64,000 nucleotides of DNA from an uncultured Paracoccaceae bacterium (GTDB taxonomy: Bacteria; Pseudomonadota; Alphaproteobacteria; Rhodobacterales; Rhodobacteraceae). Below, piece after piece: positions 51,892 through 59,984 of this stretch. The position numbers and the translations under genes were made by a program. The notes under the pieces are model-generated. The model made no database searches and had not been told where the DNA came from. It saw only the letters and a program-made list of their open reading frames with translations. The stretch covers positions 1,000,001 to 1,064,000 of the forward strand of contig CANMVA010000001.1 of assembly GCA_947501355.1 (NCBI GenBank), written 5' to 3'. Numbering within the stretch: the first letter of the stretch is position 1; each line of letters begins with the position of its first letter.

Positions 51892-53547
51892 TTAGGCAAT
51901 CGTGTCCGCGCGCCCGACATTTCGGCCAGAAAAGATGCAACCGCCCAGAAACGTGCCTTCCAAGGCGCTGTAGCCATGATAGCCGCCGCCGCCGAAGCCT
52001 GCGACTTCGCCCACTGCGAAAAGGCCGGGGATGCGGTCGCCATTGGCGTCAATCAGTTGGCCGTTAAGGTCGGTTTGCAGCCCGCCCAGGCTTTTGCGCG
52101 TCAGGATGTTCAGACGCACGCCGATCAGCGGACCGTTTGCCGGGTCGAGGATCTTATGCGGTTTGGCGGTGCGTAGAATGCGGTCGCCCCTGTGATGACG
52201 CGCGGCGTGGATCGCCATGACTTGAGCGTCCTTTGAGAACGCGTTGTTGATCTGCAAATCACGCGCTTCAATCTGTGCGCGGATTTTGTCATGCTCCAGC
52301 AAAGAGTTGTTTTCTAACGCGTTCATGCCGTCGATCAGCTCGGGTAGGGTTTTCGCGACAACGAAATCGGCCCCATGCTCCTTGAACGCCTCGACCGGCG
52401 GTGTTGCGGCTTTGTTGAGAATGCGCTGCTTAAGGACTGCTTTCCAATCCTTGTCCGCGAAGTCGGGGTTCTGTTCGGACCCTGACAGTGCAAATTCCTT
52501 CTTGAGGATTTTCTGCGTGGTAATGAACCACGAATACTCATAGCCCGTATCAAGGATCGCCTTGAGCGTGCCAAGCGTGTCGAACCCCGGCAAGGCAGGT
52601 GGTTGTAGCCGATTGCCGGTTGCGTCAAACCAAATCGACGAAGGGCCGGGCAGGATACGAATGCCATGGGCAGGCCAGATCGGGTCCCAATTCTGCACGC
52701 CTTCGGTGTAATGCCACATCCGGTCGCCATTGATGATGGTGCCACCGGCTGCTTCGGTGATGGCCAGCATTTTGCCATCCACATGGGCAGGGACTCCAGA
52801 GATCAAGCGCTTGGGCGGAGGGCCAAGCCGATCTTGCGGCCACGCCTTGCGGACCAGATCGAAATTTCCGCCAATGCCGCCAGAGGCGACGACGATGCTG
52901 GGCGCGCGCAGTTCGAAATCGGCTGTGATGTCACGGTTCGTCGCTTCGCCGCGCTGGCCGGGATCATGGGCAAGGATATGGCCGCTGATGCCGCAGGCTG
53001 CGCCATTCTCGGTCAAGATATGCGCGCATTGATGGCGGAATTTCAGCTGGATGCGCCCACCTTCGACATGGGCGTGCACGCGGGCTTCGAAAGGTGCGAC
53101 TGTGCCGGGGCCGACGCCCCAGGTCAGGTGAAACCGCGGCACGGAATTGCCGTGCCCATCGCCGAAAGAGCCGCCCCGTTCTGCCCAGCCGACAACGGGA
53201 AACCAGCGCATCCCCTGAGCATGCAGCCAAGGGCGCATTTCTCCGGCGGCGAAATCGACATAGGCCTCGGCCCATTTGCGGGGCCAGTGGTCTTCGGTCC
53301 GGTCAAAGCGGGCGGTTCCCATCCAGTCCGACAAGGCAAGATCATGGCTGTCGCGGATCCCCATGCGGCGCTGTTCGGGTGTGTCTACCATCATCAGCCC
53401 GCCCAGCGACCAGAAGGCCTGACCGCCTAGCGTGTGGTCCGGTTCCTGATCCACGATGATGACGGACTTGCCGCGATCTGCCAGTTCGGCAGCGGCGACC
53501 AGCCCTGCCAAGCCTGCTCCGATGATGATGACGTCTGTGTCCGGCAT
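51892..53547 (-). CDS. FAD-binding dehydrogenase (3-ketosteroid dehydrogenase / fumarate reductase flavoprotein-like)
   Basis: 551 residues. FAD loop 'VIIIGAGLAGLVAAAELADRG' at the N-terminus with 'GGQAFWSLGG' shortly after. The family's C-terminal FAD segment is 'IPGLFAVGEVAGFGGGGYHGYSALEGTFLGG'. It matches the 'FAD-binding dehydrogenase' group related to KstD and fumarate reductase flavoproteins. No heme or transporter subunit genes are adjacent, so it is a soluble single-subunit enzyme. The ABC binding protein gene begins 184 bases further along the same strand; a common substrate is possible but not shown. Divergent from nasT. Confidence 0.82.
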   Translation of the reverse strand: MPDTDVIIIGAGLAGLVAAAELADRGKSVIIVDQEPDHTLGGQAFWSLGGLMMVDTPEQRRMGIRDSHDLALSDWMGTARFDRTEDHWPRKWAEAYVDFAAGEMRPWLHAQGMRWFPVVGWAERGGSFGDGHGNSVPRFHLTWGVGPGTVAPFEARVHAHVEGGRIQLKFRHQCAHILTENGAACGISGHILAHDPGQRGEATNRDITADFELRAPSIVVASGGIGGNFDLVRKAWPQDRLGPPPKRLISGVPAHVDGKMLAITEAAGGTIINGDRMWHYTEGVQNWDPIWPAHGIRILPGPSSIWFDATGNRLQPPALPGFDTLGTLKAILDTGYEYSWFITTQKILKKEFALSGSEQNPDFADKDWKAVLKQRILNKAATPPVEAFKEHGADFVVAKTLPELIDGMNALENNSLLEHDKIRAQIEARDLQINNAFSKDAQVMAIHAARHHRGDRILRTAKPHKILDPANGPLIGVRLNILTRKSLGGLQTDLNGQLIDANGDRIPGLFAVGEVAGFGGGGYHGYSALEGTFLGGCIFSGRNVGRADTIA

Positions 53548-53765
53548 GAGCCCTCGCGTTTTTCCAGTCCGGCCAGCTTAAACCAGAATTTGAGCAATCG
53601 CGTAGTGTGATCTTACGTCGTGACTGGGCGCGTCGTCATTTTCGTGCCTAAAAACCGGGCAATGGATGGCAAAAGCGCCTTATTTGACCGCAACGCATGT
53701 CTGTCGCAGGTATAAAATGAGGCAAAGCGCCTGACCCAGTGCAGCCTGCGCGATACGTGCAGCGC

Positions 53766-54350
53766 ATGAGCCGTGATCTTTCCATTCTTGTTGTCGAGGC
53801 CGACCCGCAGAAGGCGCGCGACATTATCGACGCGCTGATGGAGGCAGGCTGGTCAGACGTCCATGCCCTCGCGCAAACCGCTGGTCTGGAACGCGAAATC
53901 AAAGCGCGAGAGCCCGATATCGTCTTGATTGATGTCGCCAATCCGGATCGGGACATGCTGGAGCATTTAAGCCTTGCCTCTGACAGCAAATCCCGCGCCG
54001 TGGCGATGTTTGTGGACAAAACGGACGATGACTTGACCCAGGCCGCACTGGCGGCTGGGGTGAGTGCCTATGTAGTCGACGGTCTCCAAATGAACCGCAT
54101 CAAATCGGTGCTGGAAACGGCGATCGCCCGGTTTCAGTTGCTGCGCCAGATGCAGTCCGAACTGGATGCCGCCAAACGGGCGCTTGAGGATCGCAAGACG
54201 CTGGACCGCGCCAAGGGTATCCTGATGCGCCAGCGCGGGGTGTCTGAGGACGAGGCCTATCAATTGCTGCGCAAGACCGCGATGGATCAGGGGCGCAAGG
54301 TTATTGATGTGGCGCAGGCCCTCGTGACAGCGGCGGATCTGTTGGCATGA
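53766..54350 (+). CDS. nasT: NasT, ANTAR-domain RNA-binding antiterminator
   Basis: 194 residues from the ATG at 53766 (MSRDLSILVV). Pseudo-receiver domain at about 5-120 ('VVEADPQKARDIIDALMEAGW', 'DIVLIDVANPDRD'). A coiled linker precedes the ANTAR domain at about 130-190: 'ALEDRKTLDRAKGILMRQRGVSEDEAYQLLRK'. Known: NasT binds two-hairpin leader RNA and prevents termination when not held by NasS. Overlaps nasS by ATGA. The two-hairpin target is present 1.2 kb downstream, in front of nrtA. Confidence 0.95.
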   Translation: MSRDLSILVVEADPQKARDIIDALMEAGWSDVHALAQTAGLEREIKAREPDIVLIDVANPDRDMLEHLSLASDSKSRAVAMFVDKTDDDLTQAALAAGVSAYVVDGLQMNRIKSVLETAIARFQLLRQMQSELDAAKRALEDRKTLDRAKGILMRQRGVSEDEAYQLLRKTAMDQGRKVIDVAQALVTAADLLA

Positions 54351-55510
54351 CCCAGACAGTGTTGAACTGCGGTTATGTCCCCCTGGTGGACTGCGCACCG
54401 TTGATCGTGGCCAAGGAACTGGGCTTCGCCGCGGAAGAAGGCCTGAGCTTGAACCTTGTGGCGCAGCCCTCCTGGTCGGCGACCCGCGATATGCTGGCGC
54501 TGGGTCATCTGGACGTGGCGCATATGCTCTCGCCAATGCCCATTGCGATGTCGCTGGGCTATGGTGGACTGCCCGGAGAGATCGACGCGCTTATGGTGCT
54601 GTCGGTCAATGGCACTGTCTTTGGAATTTCGACCCAACTGGCAGATGGGCTGCGCGCAGCGTCTGTTGGCCCTGCATTCGGCGAAGTCGGGGACATGCTG
54701 CAAAACATTGCAGGGTTGGGCACCACGCGACTGCGCATTGGCGTGCCGTTTCACTATTCGATGCACCGGCTCTTGCTGGAATACTGGCTGCAAGGACAGG
54801 GCGATCTGGACGGTCTTGAGATCGAGATCGTGACGATCCCGCCACCGCGCATGGCCGATGCGGTGGCTGACGGCCATATAGATGCGTTCTGGGTTGGGGA
54901 GCCGTGGGGCAGTGCGGCTGTCGCGCGTGGTGCGGCTGAACTGGTGTTGCCTGGCACGGCCGTCTGGGGATTTGCGCCTGAGAAGGTGTTGGCGGCCCGG
55001 CACGACTGGGTCGAAACGCGGAGCGATGACGCTCGTCGCTTGATCCGTGCGCTCTATCAGGCGATGCGCTGGCTGGATGCGGCGCGCAACAAGCCTTTGG
55101 CGGTCGAGATACTGGCCCGCAGTGAACATCTCAACATCGCGCCTGAGCTGATTGACCCGGCCATTTCGGGTGCGCTGACCCCGGTGCAGGGCGCGTCGCC
55201 CGTGTCGGTCGAGCAGTTTTTGCTGTTCCACAAGCATGCCGCGCATTTTCCCTGGCGCAGTCAGGCGGCATGGATTGCTGCGCGCCTGGGCGCAGGGGCC
55301 GAGGGAATCGCGCGGGCCAAGCAATGTTTCCGCGCTGATATCTACCGCGATGTGCTGGGTCCAACCGGGGCTGATCTGCCCGGCGCGTCGGAAAAAGTGG
55401 AAGGATCTATGCGTCACGCGACGGCTGTCGCGTCGACCCGTGGGCATATGATTCTGGGGCCGGATGCCTTTTTTGACGGCAGAACCTTCGATTTCACCCC
55501 GAAAACCTGA
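54347..55510 (+). CDS. nasS: NasS, nitrate/nitrite sensor of the NasS-NasT system
   Basis: 387 residues of the NrtA/CmpA fold but with no signal peptide ('MTQTVLNCGYVPLVDCAPLIVAKELGFAAEEGLSL'), so it stays in the cytoplasm, as NasS does. 'MLALGHLDVAHMLSPMPIAMSLGYG' and 'VPFHYSMHRLLLEYWLQ' match nitrate-binding proteins. Known: NasS sequesters NasT until nitrate or nitrite binds. Coupled to nasT by a 4-base overlap, with the nrtA leader following. Confidence 0.93.
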   Translation: MTQTVLNCGYVPLVDCAPLIVAKELGFAAEEGLSLNLVAQPSWSATRDMLALGHLDVAHMLSPMPIAMSLGYGGLPGEIDALMVLSVNGTVFGISTQLADGLRAASVGPAFGEVGDMLQNIAGLGTTRLRIGVPFHYSMHRLLLEYWLQGQGDLDGLEIEIVTIPPPRMADAVADGHIDAFWVGEPWGSAAVARGAAELVLPGTAVWGFAPEKVLAARHDWVETRSDDARRLIRALYQAMRWLDAARNKPLAVEILARSEHLNIAPELIDPAISGALTPVQGASPVSVEQFLLFHKHAAHFPWRSQAAWIAARLGAGAEGIARAKQCFRADIYRDVLGPTGADLPGASEKVEGSMRHATAVASTRGHMILGPDAFFDGRTFDFTPKT

Positions 55511-55570
55511 TTAAAAAATGTGCATTTGCTGCGTCGCAGCATGTTTCTGGCGCGCCTGATCGAAAAAATG

Positions 55571-55599
55571 TTGAGTGCAGACCGGCTGATCTGAATATT
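55571..55599 (+). promoter_or_regulatory. Candidate promoter for the nrtA leader
   Basis: TTGAGT at 55571-55576 and AATATT at 55594-55599 with a 17-base spacer would start RNA near 55606, right at the first ANTAR hairpin. A TGCTGCG-T-CGCAGCA palindrome at 55527-55541 lies about 65 bases further up and could be an activator site. The -10 match is modest. Confidence 0.4.
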
Positions 55600-55607
55600 G
55601 AGGACAC

Positions 55608-55652
55608 GGGCACAGAAGCCCCCCAAGTTTTCGGATGCCAATGGCGGCATCC
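55608..55652 (+). promoter_or_regulatory. Two-hairpin ANTAR-target RNA motif in the nrtA leader
   Basis: P1: GGGC (55608-55611), hexaloop ACAGAA, GCCC (55618-55621). P2: GGATGCC (55633-55639), hexaloop AATGGC, GGCATCC (55646-55652). An 11-base linker joins them. Both loops have A at position 1 and G at position 4, the known recognition signature for ANTAR proteins. NasT, encoded 1.2 kb upstream, is the evident ligand. Confidence 0.85.
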
Positions 55653-55667
55653 CCACTCTCAAAAGCA

Positions 55668-55724
55668 AAGCCGCTTGTATGTCGCACGGAGCCTCCCTCC
55701 GCGCAGCCTACAAGCGGCTTTTTC
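55668..55724 (+). terminator. Intrinsic terminator in the nrtA leader, controlled by NasT
   Basis: AAGCCGCTTGTA (55668-55679) pairs perfectly with TACAAGCGGCTT (55709-55720), followed by Ts and a second T-run. The apical part holds a further CGGAG/CTCCG hairpin (55687-55701). It lies 15 bases after P2 and 45 bases before nrtA, so unbound leader RNA should terminate before the operon. Confidence 0.88.
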
Positions 55725-55768
55725 GTTTTCCGGACCTTGGTTCGGAGCAGACAAAAAGGACTTCTGCG

Positions 55769-57136
55769 ATGAAAACTTTCCTCACTTGCACGATCACAGC
55801 CGGGCTTTTGGCCACCACGGCCATGGCTGAGATGCTTGATCTTGAAAAAGACGAGCTGACCTTTGGCTTTATCAAGCTGACCGATATGGCGCCTTTGGCT
55901 GTCGCCTATGAGAACGGCTATTTCGAAGACGAAGGCCTCTTCGTTACGCTGGAGGCGCAAGCCAACTGGAAAGTGCTTCTGGACGGTGTGATCGATGGCC
56001 AACTGGACGGCGCGCATATGCTGGCAGGTCAGCCGCTGGCTGCCACGATTGGTTATGGCACGCAGGCGCATATCATCACGCCCTTCTCGATGGATTTGAA
56101 CGGCAACGGCATCACGGTCTCCAACGAGATCTGGGAGCAGATGAAGCCTAACGTGCCGATGATGGACGATGGCCGCCCGCAGCACCCGATCAGCGCAAGC
56201 GCGATGAAGCCGGTTGTCGAGAGCTATCAGGACCAAGGCATTCCCTTCAACATGGGGATGGTTTTCCCGGTCTCCACCCACAATTACGAGCTGCGCTACT
56301 GGCTGGCGGCTGGTGGTCTTGAGCCGGGGTATTACTCGCCTGAGGATATCTCCGGTCAGATCGGTGCGGATGTGCTTCTGTCCGTGACGCCGCCGCCGCA
56401 GATGCCTGCCACGATGGAAGCCGGCACGATCTTTGGCTACTGCGTGGGTGAGCCCTGGAACCAGCAGGCTGTGTTCAAAGGCATCGGTGTTCCGGTCATC
56501 ACGGATTACCAGATCTGGAAGAACAACCCTGAGAAAGTGTTCGGGATCACGGCTGAGTTTGCCGAAGAGAACCCCAACACCACAATCGCTCTGACCAAGG
56601 CGCTGATCCGCGCTGCGATCTGGCTGGACGAGAATGACAACGCCAACCGCGAGGAAGCGGTCGAGATCCTTGCACGTTCGGAATATGTGGGTGCGGATGC
56701 CGAGGTGATCGCCAACTCGATGACTGGCACGTTCGAGTTCGAGAAGGGCGACAAGCGCGAAATCCCGGACTTCAACGTGTTCTTCCGCTACAACGCGACC
56801 TATCCCTTCTACTCGGATGCGATCTGGTATCTGACGCAGATGCGCCGCTGGGGTCAGATCCCGGAGCCGAAGTCTGACGAGTGGTTCATCGACACGGCCA
56901 AGGAAGTCTATCGCCCCGACCTTTATCTGCAGGCTGCACGGATGCTTGTCGACGATGGTATGGCCAACGAGGCCGACTTCCCCTGGGAGAGCGACGGCTT
57001 CAAAGCACCGACCCCAGCCGAGGATATCATCGACGGGATCGCCTATGACGGCCGCACGCCCAACGCATATCTCGACAGCCTGCCGATCGGCCTGAAAGGC
57101 GAGCAGATCATCGTTGGAAGCGAAATCCAAGGCTAA
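55769..57136 (+). CDS. nrtA: Nitrate ABC transporter substrate-binding protein
   Basis: 455 residues from the ATG at 55769, with AAAAAGGA 8 bases upstream. Signal peptide '[20 protein letters not shown]'. Mature NrtA/CmpA-type protein: '[21 protein letters not shown]', '[25 protein letters not shown]', '[18 protein letters not shown]', '[14 protein letters not shown]'. Binds nitrate or nitrite in the periplasm. Paralogous to the cytoplasmic NasS upstream. Expression gated by the leader terminator. Confidence 0.94.
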   Translation: MKTFLTCTITAGLLATTAMAEMLDLEKDELTFGFIKLTDMAPLAVAYENGYFEDEGLFVTLEAQANWKVLLDGVIDGQLDGAHMLAGQPLAATIGYGTQAHIITPFSMDLNGNGITVSNEIWEQMKPNVPMMDDGRPQHPISASAMKPVVESYQDQGIPFNMGMVFPVSTHNYELRYWLAAGGLEPGYYSPEDISGQIGADVLLSVTPPPQMPATMEAGTIFGYCVGEPWNQQAVFKGIGVPVITDYQIWKNNPEKVFGITAEFAEENPNTTIALTKALIRAAIWLDENDNANREEAVEILARSEYVGADAEVIANSMTGTFEFEKGDKREIPDFNVFFRYNATYPFYSDAIWYLTQMRRWGQIPEPKSDEWFIDTAKEVYRPDLYLQAARMLVDDGMANEADFPWESDGFKAPTPAEDIIDGIAYDGRTPNAYLDSLPIGLKGEQIIVGSEIQG

Positions 57137-57149
57137 GCCAGCCTGATCT

Positions 57150-57176
57150 GAGCGGGCGCTGCCACGGCGCCCGCTC
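57150..57176 (+). other. Intercistronic hairpin between nrtA and nrtB
   Basis: GAGCGGGCGC (57150-57159) pairs perfectly with GCGCCCGCTC (57167-57176), 7-base loop, 13 bases after the nrtA stop. Only TT follows, so it is likely an mRNA 3'-end protector or partial terminator that keeps binding-protein levels above those of the transporter core. Confidence 0.75.
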
Positions 57177-57211
57177 TTCCCCCATATGCCAGCAAAACAA
57201 GGACCAAGCAG

Positions 57212-58285
57212 ATGACTGCGATTGATCCCGATACCCTCGACCGAGAAGCCCGCAAAGCCCGCAGATTTACCCTGATCAACAAGGCCGATGGCTGGTTTCA
57301 GGTTCTGGGGCTGTCCTGGATGACACCCGTTTTGAAGGCCGCTGCCGGGGATAACCCGCGCGCTCAGATGAGCGAGATCTGGCGTCTGTTGGGTGTTCCT
57401 GTTCTGGCCATTTTGATTTTCCTGATGGCGTGGGAGTCCCTCGCGCCGCGCGTTCAAACATCGCTTGGTGCCGTCCCTGGCCCCGCAGAGGTCTGGGAGC
57501 AGGTGGGGAACCTGCACGCCGATGCGGTTCGCGAGAAAGAAAAAGAAGCCGCGTTCTATGTTCGTCAGGACGAGCGCAACGCGAAGCTGGTTGCAGACGG
57601 TCAGTCGGACCGTGTCAAGGAACGCGTTTATACCGGCAAACCCACTTACTACGATCAAATCTGGACTTCGATCAAAACGGTGTTTTTCGGGTTCCTGATC
57701 GCTTCGGCCATCGCGATCCCGCTAGGGATCATGGCAGGCCTTTCCGTGACTGCGAATGCCGCGATCAACCCGCTGATCCAAATCTTCAAACCGGTCAGCC
57801 CGCTGGCCTGGTTGCCCATCGTGACCATGGTCGTCTCGGCGCTGTATGTCACGAATGATGGCTGGTTCTCGAAATCCTTCCTGATCTCGGCCATCACGGT
57901 GACGTTGTGTTCGCTGTGGCCCACGCTCATCAACACCGCGCTGGGCGTGTCGTCCATCGACAAGGATCTGGTGAGCGTCTCCAAAGTGTTGAAAATGAGC
58001 ACCTATTCCAAGATCACCAAGCTGGTCCTGCCCTCGGCTTTGCCGCTGATCTTCACTGGTCTGCGCCTGAGCCTCGGCGTTGGCTGGATGGTTCTGATCG
58101 CCGCTGAAATGCTGGCCCAGAACCCAGGACTGGGCAAGTTTGTTTGGGATGAGTTCCAGAACGGATCGAGCCAGTCGCTGGCCAAGATCATGGTCGCTGT
58201 TTTCACCATCGGTATCATCGGCTTCATGCTGGACCGCGTAATGTATGCGCTGCAGTCGATGTTCACCTTCTCGGCGAACCGGTGA
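57212..58285 (+). CDS. nrtB: Nitrate ABC transporter permease
   Basis: 357 residues. TM segments begin at about 60 and continue after a long hydrophilic insert (about 95-145) between the first and second TM. The EAA loop appears as 'SSIDKDLVSVSKVLKMSTYSKITKLVLPSALP'. Inner-membrane channel of the nitrate importer. Overlaps the ATPase gene by GTGA if that gene starts at its GTG. Confidence 0.92.
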   Translation: MTAIDPDTLDREARKARRFTLINKADGWFQVLGLSWMTPVLKAAAGDNPRAQMSEIWRLLGVPVLAILIFLMAWESLAPRVQTSLGAVPGPAEVWEQVGNLHADAVREKEKEAAFYVRQDERNAKLVADGQSDRVKERVYTGKPTYYDQIWTSIKTVFFGFLIASAIAIPLGIMAGLSVTANAAINPLIQIFKPVSPLAWLPIVTMVVSALYVTNDGWFSKSFLISAITVTLCSLWPTLINTALGVSSIDKDLVSVSKVLKMSTYSKITKLVLPSALPLIFTGLRLSLGVGWMVLIAAEMLAQNPGLGKFVWDEFQNGSSQSLAKIMVAVFTIGIIGFMLDRVMYALQSMFTFSANR

Positions 58286-58290
58286 GCGAC

Positions 58291-59979
58291 ATGAGCATTC
58301 TGAGCTTTACAGACGTCAACAAGGGCTTTGGTGAAGGCACTGCTCGCGCCGAAGTGCTCAAGAGGATCAACCTTGAGATTGAAGAAGGCGAGTTTGTTGC
58401 CATCCTCGGATTTTCCGGCACCGGGAAATCCACCCTGATGAACCTGATCGCTGGGCTGGAATTGCCTGATAGCGGTGAGGTTAAGTTCAAAGGCGCGCCC
58501 ATCACTGGGCCGGGGCCGGAGCGGGGGCTGGTCTTTCAAAGCTATTCGCTGATGCCGTGGCTAACGGTGGGCGGCAATATCGGGCTGGCCGTTGATGCCG
58601 TGTTCCCGAAGCTGTCCAAGGCAGAGCGTCAGGCCAAAATCGACCACTATGTCGGTATGGTCGGGTTGAGCCACGCGGTCGCCCGCCGTCCGGCGGAACT
58701 GTCGGGCGGGATGCGTCAACGGGTTGCTGTGGCGCGTGCGCTGGCGATGAACCCCGAGATGCTGTTGCTGGACGAGCCTTTGTCGGCGCTGGATGCACTG
58801 ACGCGGGCCAATCTGGCGGATGAGATTTTGGAGATTTGGGAGCAGGACAAGAAGACCTGCATTCTGATCACCAATGACGTGGATGAAGCCATTCTGCTGG
58901 CAGACCGCATCATCCCGCTGAACCCGGATGGCACGCTGGCTGATCCGGTCAAGGTGACGATCCCGCGTCCCCGTGATCGGGGTGCGATGAACCATGACGA
59001 GACGTTCAAGGCGTTACGTGCGCAGGTCACGAAATACCTGATGGATGTGGGTGTTGCGGCGAAGGTCGAAGGCTCCCGCCTGCTGCCGAATGTGACGCCG
59101 ATCCATGGGGTGCCTGCGGCTGTGGCCAAAGCCCAAGAAGGTATGATCGAAGATCGTTTCCTCGACTTTTCGCAGCTTCACAAGGTGTATCCGACGCCGA
59201 AAGGCCCTCTGACGGTCGTGGAAGACTTCGATCTGAAGATCAACAAGGGCGAGTTCATCAGCCTGATTGGCCATTCGGGCTGCGGTAAGTCGACCGTGCT
59301 GACGATGGCGGCGGGCCTGAATGGTATCTCCAAAGGGGCGATCAAATTGGACGGGCGCCATGTGGAAGGTGCGGACCCTGAGCGGGCCGTTGTGTTCCAG
59401 TCGCCGAACCTCTTCCCTTGGCTGACGGCGAAAGAGAATGTCTCGATCGGGGTGGATCGGGTCTATCCCAAGGCAAGCATGGCCGAGCGTCAGGACGTGG
59501 TGGAATACTACCTAGAACGCGTCGGTCTGGCCGACAGCATGGACAAGCAAGCCGCGTCTTTGTCGAACGGCATGAAGCAGCGCGTGGGGATCGCGCGAGC
59601 CTTTGCGCTCTCGCCCAAACTGCTGCTGTTGGATGAGCCGTTCGGGATGCTCGACAGTCTGACGCGCTGGGAACTTCAGGAAGTTTTGATGGAGGTGTGG
59701 TCGCGCACCAAGGTGACTGCGATCTGTGTCACCCATGACGTGGATGAGGCGATCCTGCTGGCGGATCGGGTGGTTATGATGACCAACGGTCCGCAGGCGA
59801 CGATTGGCAAGATCGTCGATGTTGATCTGCCGCGCCCACGCACGCGCAAAGCACTTTTGGAGCATCCTGATTATTATAACTATCGTCAGGACGTGCTTGA
59901 TTTCCTTGAGGAATATGAGCACGGCGCCAAGCCCAAACCCAAGCCAACGCCCGCTCCTGAAGCGGTCGCAGCGGAGTGA
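58291..59979 (+). CDS. Nitrate ABC transporter ATPase, two tandem ATP-binding domains (NrtC/NrtD fused)
   Basis: 562 residues from the ATG at 58291; GTG 58282, overlapping the nrtB stop, is an alternative. Domain 1 (about 1-260): 'LGFSGTGKST', 'ELSGGMRQR', 'MLLLDEPLSALD'. Domain 2 (about 285-540): 'IGHSGCGKST', 'SLSNGMKQR', 'LLLLDEPFGMLD'. The second signature reads SNG instead of SGG. Cyanobacterial NrtC fuses an ATPase to a nitrate-binding domain; here both cassettes are catalytic-type and no binding domain is attached. It should serve the NrtB dimer as one polypeptide. The C-terminus is a Lys/Pro-rich tail. Confidence 0.92.
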   Translation: MSILSFTDVNKGFGEGTARAEVLKRINLEIEEGEFVAILGFSGTGKSTLMNLIAGLELPDSGEVKFKGAPITGPGPERGLVFQSYSLMPWLTVGGNIGLAVDAVFPKLSKAERQAKIDHYVGMVGLSHAVARRPAELSGGMRQRVAVARALAMNPEMLLLDEPLSALDALTRANLADEILEIWEQDKKTCILITNDVDEAILLADRIIPLNPDGTLADPVKVTIPRPRDRGAMNHDETFKALRAQVTKYLMDVGVAAKVEGSRLLPNVTPIHGVPAAVAKAQEGMIEDRFLDFSQLHKVYPTPKGPLTVVEDFDLKINKGEFISLIGHSGCGKSTVLTMAAGLNGISKGAIKLDGRHVEGADPERAVVFQSPNLFPWLTAKENVSIGVDRVYPKASMAERQDVVEYYLERVGLADSMDKQAASLSNGMKQRVGIARAFALSPKLLLLDEPFGMLDSLTRWELQEVLMEVWSRTKVTAICVTHDVDEAILLADRVVMMTNGPQATIGKIVDVDLPRPRTRKALLEHPDYYNYRQDVLDFLEEYEHGAKPKPKPTPAPEAVAAE

Positions 59980-59984
59980 AAGCG

